A stretch of DNA of 64,000 bases from Microglena sp. YARC (Eukaryota > Chlorophyta > Chlorophyceae > Chlamydomonadales > Chlamydomonadaceae): assembly GCA_022414725.1 (NCBI GenBank), contig CM039462.1:76010515-76074514 (forward strand), given 5' to 3'. Positions 46,401 to 53,481 of the stretch are shown here, one piece after another. Both the position numbers and the translations under genes were made by a program. Each line of letters starts with the position of its first letter. The first letter of the stretch is position 1. The notes beneath the pieces were generated by a model. The model was not told where the DNA came from. It saw only the letters and a list, made by a program, of their open reading frames with translations, and did no database searches.

Positions 46401-48101
46401 TCTTGAAGAGGCAGTTTCGTATGACCAAAGCAGCAAGCGTTGTCAAACCCAGGTTCAAAGAAACCTTAGGTCTAGATGAATATGCACAGTGGGTAATCTA
46501 TTATATAAAGTTGGGCGTAGGGTTTAGCGCGAGGTTTCAGGGCATTGGTTTCATATCTTGCTGACCTGTTGCCAGGTTGCAGCGAGTCTCGGATCTCGAT
46601 GTTCCGAGACCTGTCGCTGACGTGGCCACGGGGGTCCTCCCGTCGGTATGACGGGCTTAGATGCTAGTACTATGTATAATAGCGCTCTGTCCGGGGTTTA
46701 GCGCTTGGTTTCAGGGTACCCCGATCTCGATTCTCGATATCTTGCCTACCTGTTGCCGAGGTGGCCCCAGGTGGCCCGAATCCTGGATCTCCATTTCCCG
46801 GGCGCCACAGGAACGAGCTTCCTGACCTGTGATGAATAAAGCTGACCTGTCGTTCCTCTCGGAAGACCTGCTCCGTACATCTTCGTCCGGTTCGGGTGGG
46901 GTGGGGGGGGGTGGGGGGGGGGCTCCCCGTCGGTACGACGGGCTCTATGCTAGTGGGTGTAACATAGTTCAGCCCTGCTTCTGTCTTGAGTAGGTGTTGT
47001 GTGAGGTCTTCAGGGCTAGTATAAAGGCATATCTTTTACATCATAATAACTCACTTCTTAGAACTGTGAGTGTCGCGCTTATTGGTCAATTCACGGATTC
47101 TCGCTTCCTTGGTTATAATTGTCTGATTATACTCGATTTCTCATTCTGCCAATCTGGCCTTTGCGACGCGAGTAATTACACCCGGGTACTAAACGAAAGT
47201 GAGTTTCTGACCCTCTTAACAAGACCATCATGGGACGTTCCACCTTTCTAATCAGTCTTCAGGCTTGATGACGTGAGTTTGGATAGATGTTGCTCCTTGC
47301 TTAATCTCATTCTTCATGATCAACTCTAGATGTTTTCATTCTCTCTTTTATAGTGCAGCACTAGCTACTTGTTTGCCCAATGCAGGAAGTACTTCCTGGT
47401 TATTTTGGATTTGTCATGAACGTGTTCTTCACGCCAAATTTGATGCACTTGATCAGATAAAGTGTGTGCAGCTGCGGTAACTACGTTCACCTCTCAATCC
47501 TTATTCCATGGCTGGGTGGAGTACATTTGGGCCATTTCTGTTAAACCCATTACCCACTGTGCATATCCATCTAGATTTAAGGTTTCCTTGAACCTGGATT
47601 TGACAGCGCTTGCTGCTTTGGTCATGTTAAACTGTTTCTTAAAAACATGGTCATTTTCAAACCAAAAGGGAAGTAGATTTCTTCATCCGTAAGTGAATAG
47701 GCTCCGAAACCAGGGTGACAGAATCTATAGGTTGCAGTGGTATGTGAATAGCGTGAATACGTTTACAGATAAATGGGGGTGCCTAGGGACACCGATACAT
47801 TAATATGTATTTCTATTTAATCACTGAGTTGCTTGACTCCTATATACAGCAGCACGCACGGCCAGCATCGGCGGGCTGTCGAGATGTTATTCTACTAGCA
47901 CTAGCTGGATCTAGGATTAGCAAAGGCGGGCGGTTACCTGGACCGGGTCCGATACCAGGTCCAGTATAGGTTACCGGATGCGAGCGCTAGCTATTTCTTG
48001 GCATGGTTACGGACAGGTAGGACGACGATTGCTCTAGATGCTATATATGTACCCTCTCCCTCAAGATATTCCCCCCATCAAAAAGAAAAATACATAACGC
48101 A

Positions 48102-48143
<42 letters not shown>

Positions 48144-51100
48144 TAAGGATCTACATGATCCCCTACTTGTCCCTAAATCTTGCTGCCCCCCATCCCCACC
48201 CCCCTTGACACACTCCCTTTCTCCCCCCTACCCCATTCCACTTAGCCATCTCCACCCTTGCTCAGCGCCTTCTTCTCCCCCCGCTCCCACAGACAGACAC
48301 GTACACCCCTCCACCCTACCTCTTCCCCTTCTTTTCAGCAGCCCCCCACCCTGTATCACACACGCATACCATTCCAACCCACCCCCAGCAAGACCCACAT
48401 CATCCCCAACATTCCCCGACCTCTCCCTGCCCCTTACCCACCCACGCCCACATGAACACAGCCATCCCCACCCAGGGTGGGCCACCCTCGACCCTCCCCT
48501 GAGAACCTGCGAAAGCTTACATAGCTACCCACCCCGCAGAGAAAACTGCACATGCGCGATCGCCAAGCTACATACTTGAGGCTTGTTCTTCGCACTCATT
48601 TGCCCAGTCGGGCCAGTGCACTGGCCAGTGGTGTTGACCAGAAATCCATTTATTACCGCTTGAAGGTATCAAGATTGAGCAAGATTCGCGTAACAGGTGC
48701 AACACCTGCTGCTGTTGGACGGCAATCAAAAGTCGTCGCAAATCCTGTTGCTACTTGCACAAGATGAAGTCGAGGCAGGTCTTCTATAGAGTCACCTCTG
48801 CCACCCGCTCGCTGTCGTACGATGTGCATCAACAGATTTCTCGATGCATTGGGAAGAGGCTGCAGATATCGAATGAACGGTGCAAGGCCGATAACGCTCA
48901 GTGAGAAGGAATGGCCAAGAAGGAATCGAGACAGTCAAAGAAGTGGCCATAGCATTGCAAAGGCCGTACAATGGTGGGGAGAGATGGCACATCCAGTGAG
49001 CATGTGCGAGGCAAATGGTGGCAACGCTCTTGTTTTAGCTGAAAAGGCGCTACTGTTATTTTGATTCATAAGCTTCACGTCTGGTCTGATTAGCAGCATG
49101 GCCTTCATCTTCAGGCCTGGCAGCCTCCCTTGTAGCATGGGCTTCACGCTGGGTCTGGTTGTAAGCCGCGCGCCGCTGTGGGTAAACGGCATTGGCTAAT
49201 CGTCAACACTGGTTTGCATGGCTCCTTTCCTTGCAGTTCTGAAGAGCTCGCCTTGCTCGCTGAGTGGCAGTGGTCGCTACCCTTCCGGCATATACAATTG
49301 GTTGCTGGTGCGGTAACATTGTAGCCTCAAGGAGCAATAGGTTGTAGGCGATCAGCCTGAGCGCCATGTGTGCCATGAGTTCGCGAAGAACCAATCAAAG
49401 TCGAAGGATTGAAATTACTTGAATATTCTGTGAGGCATGATACGGAAGACACGACAGCGAAACAATTGTTGTGGGTGAAAGGTAGGGCTTGGTGGAAAGG
49501 GAACAATGCCGAGAAGCGCAGTGAATGGCAAAGAAGCGGTTGAGAATCGAATGGCGGGTGGCGAAGCTGGGTTGGTAAAGTTTGTGAAGTTAAGTTTGAA
49601 GTAGGTAGTACAAACCTAAAAACATTATATGAATGACAGTTATGATCTGACTGCCAAAGCATGATCTGACATGGTACATCTCTTATTAGTGCACTCTAAA
49701 CAAACAAACAAAACACTGAAACAAACACAAACAACATTATACGTATGGCAGGTATGATCTGAACGCCAAAGCATGAGCTTGCATGGTCATTCTCTTAGAA
49801 ATGCACTAAAAAAACTGAAACAAATCTAAAACAATATTCCAAGTGCGGCAGGTATGATCTGACTGTGGAAACATGAGCTGGACCGGGTGCATCTCTGAGA
49901 ATGCACTAAAAACAAAACAAACACTGAAACACAACATTACATGTGTGGCAGATATGATCCGGCTGCGGAAACTGGAGCTGAAACGGGTACATGCCCGAGA
50001 ATGCACTAAAAATAAAACAAACACTGAAACAAAACATTACATGTGTGGCAGATATGACCCGACTGCGGAAACTGGAGCTGAAACGGGTGCAGATGGTGAA
50101 GAGGCTCCTGGGCCCTCCGCAAATCCCACCACAGGAGCATCTGGGGGCATTGTGTCTAGTATCATGCAGCTCATAAAGAGCAGTGCAGCAAGGCACAAGC
50201 TGGAGTACTACACAAACAGGTATTGCTTGTTGTCATGTCCTTGTCGTACTTCATGTGTACTGCCCTCAACTTCGGCCCTGCATGTATTGCGTATGATGCA
50301 TCATACAACACACAAAAGATATTGCTTGTTGTCATGTCCTTGTCGTACTTCCTTTGTACTGCCCTCACCTTTTGCCCTGCATGTATTGCGTTCGATGCAT
50401 CATACTACACACAAAATATATTGTTTTCTTTCATGCCCTTGTCGTACGTCCTGTGTACTGCCCTGAACTTCGGCCTTGTATTGCGTACGTTGCATCATAC
50501 TACACTAGCAGGTACTGCTTGCGCACTGTTGATCTCGATTGTTCGAGTTTGGGCAAGTCCCTTTAGCTTATTTGGCTACCTTCAGACTATATCACGCATA
50601 CACAGAAGCAGGTATTGCTGCACAATCTAGAGTTGATCCTGATTGTTCAAGGTTTCGGCAGGTCCCTCACAATGCAAAACAACACAACACCAATGCTTTT
50701 ATTTTCAGCTACGGGCAGTAGCTTCTAGGCAGCTCCCCTGACTGGCTATTCAGCCCAACCTGACGTGAGCTAGTGCACCTTGAAGCTGACACAATCCTGG
50801 ACAGGACTGCACAAATAGTTCGGTGAAGCCCTGTGGCTGGCTCGGGGAGCTGCCTAGAAACTGCTTAGAAAATCCGAAAATAAAAGCCCTGCACAACACA
50901 TCACAACACAACACAACACAACAAAAAAACACCACAGCACAACACAGGACAACAGAGCACAGCACAACTCAGCACAGCACAACACAACAGCTCAACAAAA
51001 CACAGCACAACTCAGCACAACACAACGCAGCACAACACAACTCAACACAACAGCACAACACAACACAACACAGCACAACTCAGCACAGCACAGCACAACA

Positions 51101-52561
51101 CAGCACAATCACTTATGAACTTCCGTCCGTCATGTCCCCGCACTCTCTTCAGGCTTATGACCGAGCCGACCAGCCTAACCAACCCAAGCAACCTACCAAC
51201 ACAACCAACCAGTGGTGAACACCCATCACCCATCCATTATGTGCCTGCATCCTCTTCAGGTCCATGGTTCAACTAACCAACCAACCAACCAAACAACCAA
51301 GCAACCAAACTGTGCAACCTACCCATCCGACCCAACCAACCAAACTAACCCAACCAACCCGTTGTCAACACATGTCACCCATCATGCGCCTTCACCCTCT
51401 TAAGTCTCATGGACCAAACAAACAAACAAACAAACAAACAAACAAACAAACAAACAAACAAACAAACAAACATTCAAACAAACAGTGCAACCTACCCATC
51501 CAACCCAAACAACCAGACTAACCCAACCTGCATGTTGTCAATAGCCACCCATCATGCGCCTTCACCCTCTTTAGGTTTATTGTTCAACCAAACAACCAAA
51601 CAACCAAGCAACCAAACAACGAAACTGTGCAAACTACCCATCCAACCCATCCAACCCAAACAACCAAACTAACCCAACCAGCCTGTTGTCAATAGCCATC
51701 CATCATGCGCCTTCACCCTCATCAGGTTCATGGCCCACGAGTGCAATGAGCGCCAGATCAGCGCCTCGCTGTCTCACATGCAAGGGCTCTGTGCCCTACC
51801 CAAGCTTCGCCTCCTCAAAGGAACTGAACGCTCTAGCCAGCTGGGCGCTGAGCTGTCATTAGCGCTATGTCTCACCCTTCCTAACCCCTTTGAGAACCTT
51901 CAAGACGACGACTTCTGGAGCGAGTGGAGGAGCACTATAGTGGAGGCTAAGATGGTTCTGCAGTGCTCATATGTACTAGGCTACAACATGACTGATGCCT
52001 ACTCCAGGAGGTAAGACAATGGTGCCTGCTTCTACTTTTTATTTTATGTTTGAACGCGCGGTGGAGTTCAAGATGGTTATGTAGTGCTCATACGTCCTAG
52101 TCTACAACACGACCGATGCCTACTCCAGGAGGGAAGGAAAGAGTATCTGCTTCTACTTCGTGCTTTTGTGTATGAGTGCGTGGTGGAGTTTAAGATGGTA
52201 CTGTACTGCTCATACGTTCTAGGCTACAACATGGGTGATGCCTACTCCAGGAGGAATGTATGCATGTATGTATGTTCCGACCTTCCCTCTGAGATCGGAA
52301 AAATGGAAATTGTTACGCCTTGCCACAGGGCGTGAGGTTGAAGGAACTTTCCCGTTCTCCCTTGCGTCCGAGATCTTCTATAGCGGTTGTGCTTTCAACT
52401 GCTTTGCTTTGCATTTGCTGCGGTTGTGTAATTCTCATACGTTATATGATACAGCATGACTGCAGCCTACTCCATGCGGTACGTGTGTATAATGATGATG
52501 GTGATGATGATGGTGATTGTGATGTTGATGATGATGATGATGATGACGGTGATGATGATGA

Positions 52562-52613
<52 letters not shown>

Positions 52614-53481
52614 AATGGTGTGGATGTGGGCCCCAAGATCGTGCTACAGTGGTAATTATATTTAAAACAATATGTATGCTATAGATTAACTCTTTGAACA
52701 AGGTGAAACAAATATGAAAGACCTGCCCCCAGAGAAAGAAAATAAAATCTCTGCCTCCACTCGAGTCCTTTTCTTCCCTCCTACCAGGCTTCCACTAGCC
52801 TTTTTTCCTTGCACATTTTTGCAAAACCTGCCTCTATGTTGCATTGTTTTGTATTTCCCTGGTACTGGTACTGCTATGCAGAGCAATCTGCAGAGCAGTG
52901 TTGATCTCCCCTCTGGAGCTACACTACTGCTACTGAACTTGTTACTCGGCTTTGCATGCCTTAGGTACTTGGAGGTGCTACAGGGCAAGCTGCAGAGTAG
53001 CGTTGAGTCCTTGATATCCCCTCCGGAGCGCCTGCCCCATGCATCAAAGCTTCTACCCAAGGTTGATGGAATCCAAGAAGTGGCTGCCCCCTCTGCTACC
53101 CTATACAGGGCTGTTGTTGGTGTCCTATCCAGCACTGCTGGTATGGTGGATACGATGGTGGCCAATGCTCAGGGCGCTGCTGCTATTGCAGGTGGGGCAG
53201 GTGCCAGCTCAGCACGTGGTGGGGCTGCGGGAGTCCAGGCTGGCAGTGACGCTGAGTTGTCAGAGGAGCAGAAACTGGTGTTGATCTTACGACAAGGGAA
53301 ACTGAGTGGTGTCCAAATCCAGCTGCAGCTTTTGTATGTGTGGCTGCTGCTTCGCAATCATAGAGGAACTCTGAAAGCTATCATGGAGGAAGCGAGAAGA
53401 ATGAAGGAGGCAATAGTGCGGGCTGCTAGGGCAGGGCTGTTCACGGACCCCATGACTAGCCCTCCAATCGATACTAAATAG
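26829..53481 (+). CDS. Ankyrin-RBR E3 ubiquitin ligase, Ariadne family (ANKIB1-like), 13 exons
   Basis: Thirteen exons: 26829-26929, 28313-28415, 31160-31419, 33805-34042, 35415-35682, 37767-37912, 39879-39998, 41854-43271, 44849-45164, 45503-45588, 50052-50219, 51726-52010, 52965-53481. All junctions are GT-AG, every phase matches, and the sum is 4026 nt (1341 aa). Domains: ankyrin-like N-terminus (residues about 15-235), UBA-like segment (about 395-430), Ser/Thr/Gly repeat linker (about 500-790), RING1 (from C797), IBR (about 886-942), RING2 with catalytic Cys about 987 in GGCNHM, and Ariadne helices (about 1020-1240). Known for the family: takes ubiquitin from E2 at RING1 and passes it through the RING2 Cys; the Ariadne domain is autoinhibitory. 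Order and N-terminus ([19 protein letters not shown]) resemble animal ANKIB1. Introns are about 85% of the span. Confidence 0.87.
26930..28312. other. Intron 1 of the RBR ligase gene
   Basis: (GGTTG)n at 27010-27060 with a short poly-G run, ACATG-rich imperfect repeats at 27150-27290 and 28030-28140, MITE-1 copies at about 27450-27640 and 27670-27835, and GTCCAAGGGTAGCCAATTAGG repeat-family fragments at 27925-28030. Confidence 0.7.
27450..27640. mobile_element. MITE-1 copy
   Basis: Left end ATCTTTTCAGCTGTGGGCAG with CTAGGCAGCTCC; right end GGAGCTGCCTAGAAGCTGCT followed by AAAAATAAAACC. Internal sequence resembles the other copies (GTGCATTGGG, GTCAGCTTCAAG). A more decayed neighbour lies at about 27670-27835. 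Confidence 0.75.
28313..28415 (+). CDS. RBR ligase exon 2
   Basis: Acceptor CTTGCCTGTAG, donor TCACCA/GTGAGT. It encodes [20 protein letters not shown] and the aromatic-rich [14 protein letters not shown] second copy of its last 65 bases with the same donor lies at 28447-28511. Confidence 0.78.
28560..28858 (-). pseudogene. Minus-strand Glu/Lys/Ala-rich coding-like fragment
   Basis: The minus strand reads about 70 residues including [20 protein letters not shown] and [16 protein letters not shown], helical and strongly charged like a coiled coil, preceded by [17 protein letters not shown] in another frame (frameshift near 28775). No start or splice context was found. Possibly a relic of a host gene or element; function unknown. 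Confidence 0.4.
28863..29275. repeat. 19-20-bp tandem satellite
   Basis: About twenty units of ACTTGGAAATAATGTATATA-like sequence with a higher-order pattern alternating TTGG and TAGG variants. Open frames on both strands are periodic artefacts. Confidence 0.92.
29398..29597. mobile_element. MITE-1 copy
   Basis: Left AGCTTTATTTTCAGCTACAAG with AGCAGCTTCTAGGCAGCTCC; right GGAGCTGCCTAGGAGCTGCT ending GGCTGAAAAAAAAGCC. About 200 bp, no coding. Confidence 0.82.
30786..30925. mobile_element. hAT-like MITE, copy 1
   Basis: Ends CAGGGAACGG ... CTGTCCCTA with internal TGATATCATATTATGCCGGC. Flanks TATATATG and TGTATATG match at seven of eight positions, fitting an 8-bp target duplication. Shorter than copies 2 and 3. 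Confidence 0.7.
31160..31419 (+). CDS. RBR ligase exon 3 (ankyrin-like)
   Basis: Acceptor CCCTGCCAG, donor CTGGAG/GTGGGT. Encodes [20 protein letters not shown] and [18 protein letters not shown], ankyrin-like ([11 protein letters not shown]). The donor choice is supported by several downstream copies that keep GAG/GTGGGT. Confidence 0.78.
31420..33804. repeat. Intron 3 of the RBR ligase gene: amplified exon-3 donor and exon-4 acceptor copies
   Basis: 31495-31620, 32630-32690, 32800-32900 and 32970-33115 are copies of the end of exon 3, several keeping GAG/GTGGGT. 31690-32630 is a 133-bp satellite (TCGTGGAAGGTGGCAGCTGC; GGGGCTAGTCAACTTGAG), about seven near-identical units. 33118-33720 holds four partial copies of the start of exon 4 separated by poly-C and CA/CCA tracts. 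Confidence 0.85.
33805..34042 (+). CDS. RBR ligase exon 4 (ankyrin repeat)
   Basis: Acceptor GTTGACCAG, donor TTGAAG/GTATGA. Encodes [17 protein letters not shown] and [20 protein letters not shown], an ankyrin repeat. Four partial copies of its first 70-90 bases precede it. Confidence 0.82.
34498..34810 (-). repeat. Inverted copy of the 9600-9976 element
   Basis: Starts GTGTCACAAGCGACACGG, then GGCTTTAGCAGTCAC, GTAGCTACTTGTAGCC, GACCGCTGCGATGCTGTTG and GGAGAGAGACACGGGG: the blocks of 9600-9976 in reverse complement and reverse order. Confidence 0.65.
34878..34920. repeat. Interstitial telomere-like CCCTAAA tract
   Basis: A short run of CCCTAAACCC/CCTAAAACC units, the Arabidopsis-type telomere repeat used by many green algae, inside an intron and thus not a chromosome end. 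Confidence 0.7.
35415..35682 (+). CDS. RBR ligase exon 5
   Basis: Acceptor CATGTTACAG, donor TTCAGTAG/GTCAGT (phase 1). Encodes [18 protein letters not shown] and an Ala/Ser-rich tail. The acceptor with the first 30 bases is duplicated at about 35136-35170, and the donor is duplicated at 35870-35885. Confidence 0.75.
35683..37766. other. Intron 5 of the RBR ligase gene
   Basis: CCACACCC-rich tract 35700-35860; exon 5 donor copy 35870-35885; about five units of an 80-bp repeat with GGGCACCCGTTTGTCAAGC at 35930-36330 and again near 36760; hAT-like MITE copy 2 at 36527-36713; poly-G and (GT)n at 36957-37160; poly-C at 37612-37656. Confidence 0.7.
36527..36713. mobile_element. hAT-like MITE, copy 2
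   Basis: TAGGGACCGGCAA ... TTGCCGTTCCCTA, 187 bp, with ATGATATCATATGA palindromes. The 8-bp flanks TACATTAT and TATATCTT match at only five positions, so the target duplication is degenerate or absent. Confidence 0.75.
37767..37912 (+). CDS. RBR ligase exon 6
   Basis: Acceptor TGCGTGCAG, donor GCCAAG/GTAGTG. Encodes [17 protein letters not shown] and [15 protein letters not shown] copy of its last 33 bases plus donor occurs at 37989-38021 after a (TTGGG)n tract. Confidence 0.72.
37913..39878. repeat. Intron 6 of the RBR ligase gene
   Basis: (TTGGG)n at 37935-37986, then an exon 6 end copy at 37989-38021. Half MITE-1 at 38190-38270; 16-bp satellite GCAATTTAGTTTAAAA at 38300-38515; CAGTCCAGGAGTAGG family copy near 38655; imperfect ~115-bp repeats with AACCATAAACCATAAACC at 38890-39190; 30-bp repeats CATTCCCACATGGCAGTACA at 39680-39815. 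Confidence 0.75.
39879..39998 (+). CDS. RBR ligase exon 7 (UBA-like, first half)
   Basis: Acceptor AGCTCCAG, donor GCTGTG/GTAAGA, exactly 40 codons. Encodes [18 protein letters not shown] and [15 protein letters not shown], which continues into exon 8 as HSYDVDAAV: the UBA-like pattern found before RING1 in Ariadne proteins. The last ~50 bases plus donor are repeated five times downstream. Confidence 0.78.
40425..40650. repeat. Dispersed repeat, GGCGGAGCC family, copy 3
   Basis: TTTTTTGGCGGAGCCCCC, GGTGGGAGCCCCC, CGTCAGCCAACTGTCTC and CGCTGCCACCTGTTGTTCC, ending GAGTCGCTTGCGACGCTGCC and TAGGACTTGT. It splits the array of exon-7 copies. Confidence 0.78.
41005..41215 (+). repeat. tRNA-related SINE-like element (tentative)
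   Basis: GGGTTTGAATCCC at 41060-41072 resembles a pol III B box (T arm), and CGAATGGTTCAATGGTTG at about 41014-41032 resembles an A box. The spacing is right for a tRNA-derived head, but no full cloverleaf was found, so it is not called as a tRNA. Confidence 0.3.
41278..41461. mobile_element. hAT-like MITE, copy 3, with perfect 8-bp target duplication
   Basis: TAGGGACTGGCAT ... ATTGCCGTTCCCTA, 184 bp, flanked by CTTATACC on both sides (41270-41277 and 41462-41469). TAGGG-type ends and 8-bp duplications are hallmarks of the hAT superfamily. Non-coding, so it needs a transposase from elsewhere. Confidence 0.9.
41854..43271 (+). CDS. RBR ligase exon 8 (UBA-like end, repeat linker, RING1)
   Basis: The acceptor follows (CAC)n: CACCACAG. 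The donor GCATG/GTGTGT splits a Trp codon. After [12 protein letters not shown] comes a low-complexity linker (42130-42990) of about 10-residue units such as [14 protein letters not shown]1 follows: [21 protein letters not shown] and CRCPHPEC, all zinc ligands present. Confidence 0.87.
42130..42990 (+). repeat. In-frame 30-bp coding repeat in the RBR ligase linker
   Basis: Units of about 30 bp, paired into 60-bp repeats (GGCTCAGCTGCTGACACAGA), encode Ser/Thr/Gly/Asn-rich decapeptides. The frame stays open and leads directly into RING1, so it is a coding microsatellite likely to vary in length. Confidence 0.85.
43272..44848. repeat. Intron 8 of the RBR ligase gene: donor-derived and CCCACC satellites
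   Basis: (GT)n, (GTG)n and poly-G at 43272-43400. 43435-44020 holds a dozen units with ATGCATGGTGTGTGGGGCCA, each repeating the GCATG/GTGTGT context of exon 8's donor, plus CCAATTAGTAATATGTATGC. 44085-44835 is a CACCCTACCCACCCACCAAC satellite with GTACTCACAAACC. Confidence 0.87.
44849..45164 (+). CDS. RBR ligase exon 9 (IBR and start of RING2)
   Basis: Acceptor CCCTACAG, donor CATATG/GTAGGG. Encodes [46 protein letters not shown]. Joined to exon 8 it gives AWCPRPGCG, as expected for Ariadne. Confidence 0.9.
45503..45588 (+). CDS. RBR ligase exon 10 (RING2 end)
   Basis: Acceptor CACCTTCAG, donor CAACAG/GTGGGT. Encodes [20 protein letters not shown] and FYNCN, the conserved Ariadne RING2 tail. 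The leftover AG joins A of exon 11 to form Arg of NCNRYD. Confidence 0.88.
45589..50051. other. Intron 10 of the RBR ligase gene
   Basis: (GGAT)n at 45613-45765; poly-C at 45840-45865; two direct copies (46090-46310, 46320-46500) and one inverted copy (about 47330-47670) of a protein-like segment; a GC-rich element at 46530-46960; poly-C at 48104-48140; unrecognised DNA at 48150-49600; four or more copies of the exon 11 acceptor region at 49630-50000. 45165-45502 (intron 9) holds only a CATTTCTGACTAGTTTAGCC repeat. Confidence 0.65.
46190..47680. pseudogene. Three copies of an unrecognised coding-like segment
   Basis: Plus-strand copy ending near 46500 reads [20 protein letters not shown] then EYAQWV. 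The inverted copy reads [33 protein letters not shown] and, after a [23 protein letters not shown]. Conservation at protein level suggests a relic of an element gene. The family was not recognised. Confidence 0.45.
50052..50219 (+). CDS. RBR ligase exon 11 (linker to Ariadne domain)
   Basis: Acceptor GTGTGGCAG, donor ACAAACAG/GTATTG. Encodes [18 protein letters not shown] and a helix ending [10 protein letters not shown]. At least four acceptor copies precede it between 49630 and 50000. Confidence 0.83.
50220..51725. repeat. Intron 11 of the RBR ligase gene
   Basis: Three units of about 115 bp at 50215-50510 (TATTGCTTGTTGTCATGTCC) begin with the exon 11 end/donor sequence. GTCCAGG-family copy at 50530-50595, MITE-1 at 50692-50890, (CAACA)n-like 50890-51110, and four ~140-bp units with CAACCAACCAA and CATCATGCGCCTTCACCCTC up to the acceptor of exon 12. 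Confidence 0.8.
50692..50890. mobile_element. MITE-1 copy
   Basis: GCTTTTATTTTCAGCTACGG ... CTTCTAGGCAGCTCC, and GGAGCTGCCTAGAAACTGCT ... CGAAAATAAAAGC. About 195 bp, non-coding, no clear target duplication. Confidence 0.82.
51726..52010 (+). CDS. RBR ligase exon 12 (Ariadne domain)
   Basis: Acceptor CTCATCAG, donor CAGGAG/GTAAGA. Encodes [20 protein letters not shown] and [19 protein letters not shown], the helical Ariadne core. Two to three decayed copies of its 3' end follow. Confidence 0.85.
52011..52964. repeat. Intron 12 of the RBR ligase gene: exon-12 end copies and (GAT)n
   Basis: Copies of the last ~75 bases of exon 12 at 52060-52135 and 52180-52255 (CTACTCCAGGAG kept), and a weak one at 52430-52482 with GTACGT. 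(GAT)n at 52485-52618. A decayed copy of the start of exon 13 at about 52855-52925. Confidence 0.83.
52965..53481 (+). CDS. RBR ligase exon 13 (Ariadne C-terminus, stop)
   Basis: Acceptor CATGCCTTAG; begins [20 protein letters not shown] and ends [11 protein letters not shown], then TAG at 53479. Includes an Ala/Gly-rich stretch and a basic helix [20 protein letters not shown]. No TGTAA polyadenylation signal was seen in the next few hundred bases. Confidence 0.82.

Noticed and set aside
47998..48579. Pro/Ser/His-rich open frame of 193 codons
   Set aside because: Poly-C and C-rich low-complexity DNA within ligase intron 10; no motif or splice support.
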